Source of the DNA: Antitrichia curtipendula
Lineage: Eukaryota; Streptophyta; Bryopsida; Hypnales; Leucodontaceae
NCBI GenBank assembly: GCA_951230915.1
Contig: OX579637.1
Coordinates: 36,828,001 to 36,892,000 of the forward strand
Length of the DNA: 64,000 nucleotides
Reading direction: 5' to 3'
The notes beneath the pieces are model-generated. The model did no database searches. It was not told where the DNA came from and saw only the letters and a program-made list of their open reading frames with translations. This document shows, one piece after another, positions 55,601 through 64,000 of this stretch. How positions within the stretch are numbered: the stretch's first letter is position 1; each line of letters opens with the position of its first letter. A program made the position numbers and the translations under genes.

Positions 55601-58269
55601 CGAAACACTGAGGCGGCAAAGAGCGCGAGTCACTGCCAATGAAGTTACAGCATTGTAAGAAAGAACTCTCAACGAGCAGGAAGGCTACGGTGGACAGTGT
55701 CAGAGAGAACCCACACCGTACTCAACAACAGCAATGATGAGGAAAATGAACTTTGTGTGGTAGACAAGGGCCACGTGGAATTCGGTTTCAGAAGATCTAA
55801 CCTTGGCCTCACACAACCACCACATGGAGCAGGCCCTCGTACTGGCTTGGAATTTTCGGTTTTGCCACGACCTGTCGAAGTCCCGCTTGAATTCCGAAGT
55901 TGTCTGGCCGTGGTAGTCCCAGTCAAGTAGCGTTGGTAAAATGAGGACAAGGTAAAAAAGATCGGGAGGGGGCCCGTGCACCGCTTTGGGTATCCTCGGC
56001 CAAGATTCGGCCAGTGCATCTGCCTTCGCTTGTGCACGTTGCTTCACTTCTTGCTCGTCCGCCTGTAGACGGTCACCTCGCGACGCCCTTGAGGTTGACA
56101 GCTCCGGATGATACACACCTAACAGAGCGGGGCCCTCTCCGCAAATCCAGTAACGCTGCAATTCCGCGCTACCCTCTTTGTTGCAACTCCAACATGTTTT
56201 GGATGGTGGCTCAAAATTACCTGGACTGGGACTATAACCCTGAACGGCGTTGCCAGGATCCGGACTGGTTGCATCTTCAAGATCATTGCTTTCCCCAAAA
56301 AGCGGGTTCAGGAAAGCTGCAACTTTACCCTCCGAATCCAGTGTTTCGTGATCTTCCCGGACGTCGGAAACAAGGTTGGCCGGCCGTTGTCCTCCACCCA
56401 ACGTCTGTCGCGCCGCAGATGGGTCATGCAAATCTGATCCGTCTCTGATTTCATTAGGATCTACTAAGACGTCCATCTGTCCGCCCTCATCTGGTCCACT
56501 ATTTGGAGATAGTACGACTCTGCTAGTGTTTTGCCGTGGAGTTGGAGAATCACCCGCGCTTGTGTCCTTCGCAAGGGCTGGTGCAGCGTCCACCACAGTC
56601 TTGTACCCTAACGCCTGCAAGCTTGCGTGCGCTTTCTCCTTCTTTGCTTTCTTCACGGCTCGCAGGTCCACTAGACGGGTCAGAACCTTAGCGCGCTCCG
56701 CAATCGGCGAAAGCGGCGAACGCACGTGTCTCGGGCTCGCCTGCTGTGCCGCCTTCGTTATTAGCTTCCTCCGATTTCCCCACACGGGATCTACCTGCAT
56801 TGCCGGCGAAACACTAGCCGTCCTTCGCTGCTCAGTAGCGGCCTCCTTGGTTGTTTCAGGGCCTGCGTCTTGACTAGGAGTGGCTCCACCTAGTTTATCG
56901 CCTTCAGTTCCTCCAAAGGTCCCGAAACGCTGCAGGACCCCTGCCGCCTCCTCTAAAGGCGACTCTCCTGTACTTTTCCAAACCTGCACCGCTGTACTCT
57001 TCCGCGTTTCCGCAGCCTCCACTTCAATAGCCTCCAAAATGGGCTCGATACTCTCTACAATAGCAGGCGTATCCATTTGAGTCCTCGAATCTGTTGGAGT
57101 CCATTCGTCACTGATTCGTACCTTTGTTTTCCTCGACCTGGTCTCCAGTGCGTCGGCGTGGTGCCGCTTCTGCTCGGGCTCCTCGTCACTGGACAATTCG
57201 TTGCTTAACCGCACCTTCGTCATCTTCGACTTGGTGGCCAGTGTCTCAGCCTCCTGTCGCTTCTCCTTCGACTTGGTGGGTAGCAGAGTTTCAGCTTTCC
57301 GCCGCTTCTCCGCTTGCTCCGAATCACTGGACTGCTCCCGAATGTCCCTCTGCGCTGGCGTCTTCTTCATGCCTTTTGCCGGAGTTGCTCTTTGGTCCCG
57401 CGCCGGAGTCGCCAGACGTGTCCGTGTTGCGATAACCGCCTTCAATGTTGGCTGTTGCGTGCCGGAAGGTACTAAACTCTGAAAACCGCCTGAGTGTTTA
57501 GCGGGCTCTGTCTCTGATGCACCTCCCTCGTGTCCTGCACCCTGAGACACTGGCTTCGGGCCCTCTCCTCCATCCAGGTTGCCCGCAGCTTCTTTAAGTG
57601 GCATCGCGGAGGCGGTCGCTGCATTCTGGGTCCGTGATTTCCCTATCAACTTCGCTTGAGCCTCCTCCCCCTTCCCTGCGCGGATCATCTCCGAACTCTT
57701 GCCTTGGCCGACGCCTTGGTCCGGATACGGAAGCAGCCTGAGAGGATTTCCCATTTCATCCTTCACCGCCGGACACTCAGCGTCCTACCGGTGCTTGTTC
57801 AAACGCATCTTGTTGGCAAAGTTTTGCCTCCCGCAGTGTATGCACTGTTTGTATTTCCGCTTTGGGTCAGTAGTCTTCGCGATGTCCGTGTTCGCCAGCA
57901 GAGCATACTCGGTGAGGAGCCTCGTGAACTCAGCCTCCGTGCCATAGTTCACGTCCAAGTGTCGCACGTCGATTTTGATGCTCCGCCGAAACTCTGGGCG
58001 TGCCGTATTCGCCGGGGCTGCTTCCACCGTTGTTGCAGTCCCTTTACCTCTTGAACGAGACAACCTCTGCAGTATAGCAAAACAAGTTCGAGTTAGTGTA
58101 CCGTAAACCACAAACTCAATACCTGACCACCTGAAACTGCTCAAATGGATGCAGCATGTATGTTAAAAAATCTTACCCGAGAATCGTGGGACTTGTCATC
58201 ACCACCATCGCCAGAAGCTTCTGCGAATGCAACTCGCGGTTTAGGGTCCGTGTGCTTGGTCTTCGCCAT
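52682..58269 (-). CDS. BED-type zinc finger / Ulp1 (C48) protease fusion protein of the MULE, two in-frame TAG codons
   Basis: Minus-strand exons that join in phase: 58269-58177, 58066-55802, 55535-55199, 55078-53620 and 53504-52682, giving about 1,658 positions. Near the N-terminus CIHCGRQNF...NKHR...EC looks like a BED zinc finger, but a TAG (57787-57785) sits inside it. A long Lys/Glu/Ser-rich disordered region with an internal repeat (KR..AETL.TKSK..KVR.S.E) follows, then a Cys-rich CWSCNKEG...YWICGEG segment and the IADAVGRAVRSIC region. The second TAG is at 54023-54021. The C-terminal 270 residues are an Ulp1-like cysteine protease: DGHWSLF (His), KHLDSAL (Asp), QTGNHECGFCVL (oxyanion Gln and catalytic Cys). 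Such enzymes cleave SUMO or similar tags. No frameshift is seen. The intron at 55801-55536 was set by phase; the others have clear borders. The exon may extend upstream to 58400 as 5' UTR. Confidence 0.7.
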
Positions 58270-58400
58270 CACAAAGCAGTACTTCACTTTCAGGTGTAAG
58301 TCAAATTCGCCAAACCAGTTCTTCCAGCCGATCTGCTCGCCCCAACGAAACACTGGCTGGTAATACCAGTAATGTTCCGGGTATTTGATAGCTGCCCTGC

Positions 58401-60010
58401 AATAACAACGACAAGCTTGAGTAAGTACGGCCGCATCAGACAGAGATCCATCTGTAAGACAGCAATGGCAGACTCTGCACTTTTGCAAACAAAAATTTCG
58501 AAAACATCCTAAACCGCTCCTGAAATCGCTACGAAATGCGAACAAGTGAAACTCCCAACAATCCGCAAGGGCATTCACGGATTCCGCACACCCACAGATA
58601 TAGAAAATTCGTTCATGGCGAGCCTTTCCTCTTGGCTTGATCATGAAATAACAGTTTCCATCTTATTCCACAGACAGAATTGATCCCATCAAAATCTAGA
58701 AACTAAAACCGGCTTTGAAGACAGTGGCAACCCTTGCCTAAACCTAAACCTCCGACATGGCGTCCTGCAAAACCACTAAAAACCGCATCGCAAAATGATT
58801 GCGTTAGTCCAATTCACAATGCTTTCAGGCGGCTCTCCCAATTCAAACCCTCACGAAATGTAAAACCTTGTCCAAGAACAAACAACTATGTGAAGCAGAG
58901 GGTTTTTAAAGTCCGGCATCCACTTCCAAGCACCCTAAACCCTCCCAAACCCTAATGTAAAACCGCTCAAGCGTGGCTGCAAGATCAAGTCGCCTCACCC
59001 TGCATTCTCTGTCATTTTCCACGGTTTGGGTCGACTCTGGACTACTCAATGCGATCTCCTTCACTTAGCGCTCCAACTATCACAGTTGGGAGCAATTTCA
59101 AGGACGGGTACGCATTTCGCCCTGCTCAATTTCCTAATTCGTGCCTATTCGTACATTAAACTAGCGGTGGCGGCAGACGCAAGTACCAGCCCGTCTGCAG
59201 AGCCCTAAATCCCTATCATCTGACTACCACATTCAGAAATTCCTGCAAGCCACAACCTAATAGACTAAACCCAATGGAACGCATCACAACAAAGAAACTC
59301 ACCAGTGAACGCAAACCAGGTAGCCTAGAATCGCACGCGCAGCAGCTAGTCCGCAACGAGTTGACGTGCTAGCCTCCGAACTCAAATTTCGCCCTAACCC
59401 GTTGATCGGAATGATTGCGAGGCCTCGCACTGATTACACCACCCAGAAGAAGACGTCGCCGGATCCAATGCTCTCGGTTGCTCCGAAATGGACCACCACA
59501 CAATCAGCCGCACCTTCCAGCGAAATTGTAAATTCTCCTACCCCGGACTAGTTTCTTGCGTCCCTCGACACCTCAAAATCGTTCTTCAGAGCCTACTTCC
59601 AAGCCTACCTTCCCTGCAATCGCAGAAGTACACCTTGGCACTCCTGAAACATTGCGATTGACACTGTACACAACAAGTGTTGTCACTCGTGCGAAGGTGC
59701 GTGTTCTCACACCTCCGAGCCGAGGTTCAGTTACTTACTTGAAAACGCCCCGTTAAGGCGGCTGCTCGCGAAACACAAACCCTAAAACATCTGCCTTGGT
59801 CGCGGGAGTAATCGCCGTCGTGGAAGACGACACGTGTCAAATCGCGGGTTGGTGTTTTGCCGAAGTGGGCGGCACTGTTTTGTCCGTAAATTCCCTGAAC
59901 GTAACTCGTTTGGCCCACTTAGCAGTGTTCCGTTTCGCACATCTTCCTCACTTGCACACTCAGCGTTGGTGAGATTGAAATTCTAAAACAAATGCAGTAA
60001 TTGAATTTAA
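58401..60010. other. right subterminal region of the MULE
   Basis: Upstream of the Ulp1 gene. Has CCTAAACC and AAAACCGC words and GC-richer sequence up to about 59960. No gene is supported; several short plus-strand ORFs look fortuitous. Confidence 0.4.
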
Positions 60011-60029
60011 AAACCGCTTTTGAATCAAA

Positions 60030-61930
60030 AAAATTTAAGCTGTTTATTTCTTTATTTTGTGCTTTGGTTCTTTTGGGGGTAATCATTAAACTATTAATAT
60101 TTTTGGTTTTAGGTTTTTAAGAATTTTTAAATTTTTAAATTTATTGTTATCTTTTATTTTATTTTATTTTATTTGTAGCCGGGTATTCCATATTGTATTT
60201 CATATTTTTTTGAATTTTTGTTTTACATTTTTTTTTGATCAATCTTCATCTTTGTTTTCCCTTTGTTTTTTATAAACATTTCCCATTTTGGGTTAACTTT
60301 TTACCCATTTTTTGTAATGTTTTATCGCATCTTCTTTCAACTTTTATTTTCACCCTTTTCCATTTTTCATTCTATTTTTATCAATTCGTTGGGAAATTGT
60401 TGGAGGTGGGTGGGAGTTAGCATCATTTTTTGCTCTTTTTATGTTGTTTATTTTTTCTTTGCTTCATTTAAAAGTTTGTCTTTTTTAATTTCTCTCGTTA
60501 TTACTGTATTTTCCTTTTAGTGGGGATTGTTTTATTAATTATTTTATTTTGTCATGGCGAATTTTCTTATTAATAGTTTTAGTGCTTCTTTAATTTCTTT
60601 GTTTCAAGGATTATTCATTTAGGGTTTAGTCTCTTATTGAAATCATTTGATTACTCTTTTAATATAGGTTATATTATATAATAAGCATTTGCTTTATATG
60701 GGATTTTTTTTAGGATCTGATTTTTTTTGGGTTTATTTGATTCAGTAATAATTATTGTGATCTTATAATTATTACTTTATGCGATTATTTATTTGTAGAC
60801 CCCCTCCAATCGAAGCGCATACGTACCTGGTTACATTTATGTATCCATTTGCTAATGCACTTATGTATTTGTTTATTCTGGTATTCATCTATTCAGATAC
60901 TTCATGGTTAGTTAATTTATGAAGTTGGTTGTGTATGAATTTATATTTTCAATTTGATATACACAAGTATATCAGTCATTTGTTTTAAAGAATATCACTA
61001 TATGTACTTGTTGGGTTATATATTTTTTTTCCTCAAAACCCTAAAACCTCCTATATGTATTCGTTAGCATGTGCAAATTAGTAGTTGTTTATTTCTTACT
61101 TCCATTGTTAGAATACCAATCTAAGTCAATATTCTTCCGAGCATACATCTTTATACTTAGTATCATTTATTTAGTATGTAAGATTTACCTAAACTCTATG
61201 ATTGTTTTTGTATACTCTTTAATGGATTCTTCATTTAACCCTAAACCCTTGGCAGAGAAATTTATTTATTTTATTATTGATCACCGTACCTGGTGGTTAC
61301 TTTCATCCTTTGTGGGATTACTTATCTCATGTATCGTCCGTTGGGTCCTACTAGTGATTCCATTGTTTATGCAATTTTTTTTTTGCAAGGATTCTTCATT
61401 TATGAATTCGTATAGAATTCTATTTATTACTTTGTTGGGCTAGTGGCTTATACTTTTGTCCTTTTAGTTGTTTATAGATAATTTTATTCGTCTATGTATT
61501 TATTTATTATGGACTTTTGTATATCTTGTAATTTTCTTTATTTTATTATTTTTTATATCTATTTCTATATCTATATGTATTTATGTTTGCCTTTATCTTT
61601 TATTAACTCTTGTGGTGGTTTATTTACTACTTAGTGAAACTACGGATTTAGACTTTAGTCCTCTAGGTTTGTCATGTCTTATTATGTTTACACAGGTATT
61701 TCAGATTTTTTCATTTTTTCATTCTCCTTTTTTCTTTGTCGATTTCAGATTTTTCTTATTAAGTCTTGTGTTGGGTTTCTTATTACTTAGTGGAATTACT
61801 TATTTATGTTTTTATTCTTTTGGGTTGTTCATTGATTCTCTTCTTTATGTAGGTATGAATTTGTTTCTTTCTTTCTTTTTGAATTCCTTCTTTTTGTTGG
61901 TACTTTTTCAATGTTTCATTCTTAATTAAT
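60030..61930. other. strongly T-rich sequence
   Basis: The + strand is far richer in T than A, with TTTATTTTATTTT-type runs. Plus-strand ORFs at 61069-61443 and 61468-61929 are hydrophobic because of this composition. Short phrases such as GTAGGTATGAAT recur (about 61852, 63224, 63530), hinting at an old long-unit repeat. No supported gene. Confidence 0.5.
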
Positions 61931-61965
61931 TAACTGACCCGCAATTTATTTTTTAATTTGCACAA

Positions 61966-62507
61966 GAACACCATATTCATTGAAATGGGAGATTGAGGAC
62001 CTCTCAAAATAAATCATGTTCATCTCGCCATAAATCAACAATTTCCATTAAAATGAGAGTTCTGAGGTGAATTGATATAGAATATTTCAATTTTTGACCT
62101 AATTTTGAAAGGGTTTATTGCAAATTAGGTCGATTCGCCCTAAATTGCAATAAACCCTTTCAAAATTAGGTCAAATCTGAAAGTGTTTTTGTCAATTTAG
62201 CTCAACTTGACCCTAAATTACAATCACTTCATGTCAAAATTAGATCAAATAAGAAAGTGTTCATGTTAATTTTGGTCGATTCGAACTAAATTGACACAAA
62301 ACCTTTCAAAATTAGGTCAAATTTGAAAGGGTTAATTCCAATTTAGGTTGAGTCAACCTAAATTGACATAAAATCTTTGATCAAATCTTAAAGGTTTTAT
62401 GTCTATTTACCTTGAACCGCCCTAAATTGGAATAAACCCTTTCCTCAGGTTCTTTAATTTAACTCTCATTTCAATGGAAAACTTTCATTTTAATGAATAT
62501 GGTGTTC
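61966..62507. mobile_element. 540-bp fold-back/MITE-like element built of tandem hairpins
   Basis: The ends are a perfect 16-bp inverted repeat, GAACACCATATTCATT at 61966-61981 and its complement at 62492-62507, extending imperfectly inward. A second inner pair (CCATTAAAATGAGAGTT near 62044 and its complement near 62460) is nested inside. Between them about five units of 65-77 bp, each itself palindromic, stand in tandem (62096-62452). The first (62096-62172) has about 34-base arms with one mismatch around TCGATTCG. No ORF and no clear target duplication. Confidence 0.75.
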
Positions 62508-62519
62508 AATTATTTAATG

Positions 62520-64000
62520 ATTTACTGTCCCTATGGCCATTGTTCATTGATTATTCTTTTGTAGAGTTAGTAATTAGATTTACTCTTTAATCTTTTTTCC
62601 TTTCTTTATTTCCTATTGTAGTTGTTTATTTATTAAATATTGTCATTTTTTTTTGGGGGGGGGGAGTCATAGATGTTCCTTTTTCTTTTCATTTTTCTAG
62701 GTGTCGCTTGTTACAATACTTCTTTCTATAAGCTTTGTTTAATTCTTAAAGTATTTCTACTTTTATAGGACTTTTTTTTTATATAACTGTTTTTATTTTT
62801 GTGGTGATGTGCTTATTACTCCCAGTGATCTCTTTCTTTATTTTTTTTTGGGTCTTCAGTAATTACTCTCTTTGAGTAGGACTTTATGATTTTGTTCATT
62901 TTTTTTTTAATGTAGTGTCTCACTTTCTTTCTTTAATTATTATTTTTTTATTTATACCCTTTCTTTCTTACTTTCTTAATTTTTTCTTAATTTTTATTAA
63001 ATCTAAAGGTTTATTGTTGATTAGTTTGTAGAATTACTTTTTCATTTTTTTGAATCTTTGATGCCTGTAGCATTGATTTTCTTTTCATAAGGCGATGAAT
63101 TTCATGTATATTTTTACTTTATAAATTTCTCGTGAACCTTTTTATTTTATTTTTATTAGCTTGCTAGAGTACTTATTTGATTTCTCTTCTTTTGGGTGTT
63201 TCACTAATTACCTTTCAAATGTAGGTATTAAATGTATTAATAGAATTGCTTGTATAACCAAAAATTAATATTACATGCTTATTCTTGTGAATTGGATGCC
63301 TTCATTTTTATTTATTTTTTATTTTTTATTTTTTATTTTTTATTTATTTTTTATTTTAGAAATTAACTTTCCTTATTCTTTTTTTCTTTTTTTTCTTTAT
63401 TTTTTTATTTTATTTTACGATATTTCTTGAAATTTCTTAATTAACTCTTCGAGTGCTTTCTTTTTTTCTTACATTATGGGGTTACCTTTTTTTTTTTTTT
63501 AGTGTTTCATTGGAACCCTTTTCGATGCAGGTATGGATGTATAAACAATATATGTTTTATAAATTTTCTTTTAAAATTCAATATTTTCTTAAATTTGTGA
63601 TGGCTTCATTTCTTTATTTTTTCATTTTCATTTTTTTTTTTTTTAATAAATTAACTTTATTTTCATTCTTTTCCTTTTCTATTAATAAATTTATTTTTCT
63701 TTACTTTATACTATGTTATTTTTAAAATTTTCTAATTGTTGTAGTGGTAAATTTATTACTTTGTAATTTTTTATTTTTATCTTTTTTTTTGGGTGTGTGT
63801 GTGTCATTGATTAGTTTGTTCATATACATACCCTTCCCTTTTTTTGTGTGGTGGTTATGTTTTACATTCTTCATTCACAGAATTAGTTCTTTTTTTGTTG
63901 GGTGGCAGGGGGGGCATTCAATATTTTTTGTTTAAAAGATATTTAATTTTTTTTTTTCAGGTGTGGGGCTTTATCTAAAACCTTGTTCATTTAAATGTAT
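62520..64000. other. T-rich sequence continued
   Basis: Same composition as 60030-61930, with a G-run after TTTTTTTTT near 62650 and many TTTATTTTTTATTTT runs near 63300. ORFs are low-complexity and hydrophobic. Nothing supported. Confidence 0.5.

Larger units (their letters stand above)
46927..58355. repeat. interspersed 10-mer CGAAACACTG across the MULE
   Basis: Exact copies, either strand: 46927-46936, 48158-48167, 49806-49815, 51322-51331, 52065-52074, 55601-55610, 56339-56348, 58346-58355. Near-copies lie at 49113, 51503, 52440, 52596, 56807 and elsewhere. They fall in exons, introns and spacers. I noticed no exact copy outside the MULE in this window. Confidence 0.8.
46873..60025. mobile_element. 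Mutator-like element with convergent transposase and BED/Ulp1 genes
   Basis: About 13 kb between candidate terminal sequences GATTTTTGAAAACGCTTTTT (from 46873) and its approximate inverse near 60011-60025 (AAACCGCTTTTGAATC). The terminal match is short and imperfect, and no 9-11 bp target duplication was found, so the borders are provisional. It contains a spliced mudrA-type transposase on + and a spliced BED-finger/C48-protease gene on -, converging on a 1-kb spacer (51628-52681). Ulp1-like proteases riding on MULEs are known from Kaonashi-type elements. The word CGAAACACTG occurs eight times exactly across it, from 46927 to 58355. Confidence 0.7.

Noticed and set aside
61069..61929. Two hydrophobic ORFs that look like membrane proteins
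   Set aside because: T-rich DNA encodes Phe/Leu/Ile/Val by composition; no family motif and no splice or promoter context.

Overview
This is nuclear DNA of a green plant, most probably a land plant with a large, repeat-rich genome. The evidence is decayed copies of plant-type genes with introns or other remains (a cytosolic tryptophanyl-tRNA synthetase, a MUR3-like GT47 glycosyltransferase, an LWD/TTG1-type WD40 protein), a plant Mutator-like element (MULE) with a SWIM zinc finger, LINE/SINE-like 3' tails with target-site duplications, and plant telomere-type TTTAGGG words. I cannot place the species. I see no intact single-copy cellular gene, no rRNA, no tRNA and no CRISPR array.

Layout. 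About 0.8-12.05 kb is a composite satellite carrying two short palindromes, ACACCGGTGT and a word close to TCGGGAGATCTCCCGA. It is split by a precise 6,869-bp insertion (4326-11194) with a 5-bp target duplication CATGC and TGTCG...CGACA ends. The insertion carries two diverged paralogous ORFs in tandem and no visible reverse transcriptase. About 12-20 kb is AT-rich and holds dispersed repeats, a 24-bp TTACACC minisatellite and a MITE-like end. About 21.6-23.3 kb holds exon-like pieces and the WD40 pseudogene. About 23.7-28.3 kb is a minus-strand retroelement remnant: a Ty3/gypsy integrase fragment followed by an 800-codon unknown ORF broken only by two TGA codons. About 31.5-36.5 kb holds the TrpRS and GT47 pseudogenes. 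About 37.5-46.9 kb is repeats, two small retroposons and a short tandem array. About 46.9-60.0 kb is a nearly complete MULE with two convergent spliced genes, a mudrA-like transposase (+) and a BED-finger/Ulp1-protease fusion (-). About 60-64 kb is strongly T-rich on the + strand and contains a 540-bp fold-back element made of tandem hairpins.

The most unusual theme is that each of the three large elements is saturated, in coding and non-coding parts alike, with its own short word: CCGGA in the 4.3-11.2 kb element, CAAT/CTATAG-type words in the 23.7-27.1 kb element, and CGAAACACTG (eight exact copies in about 13 kb) plus TTTAGGG in the MULE. A second theme is long reading frames kept open without frameshifts and interrupted only by isolated nonsense codons: two in the 800-codon ORF, one in the transposase and two in the Ulp1 gene.
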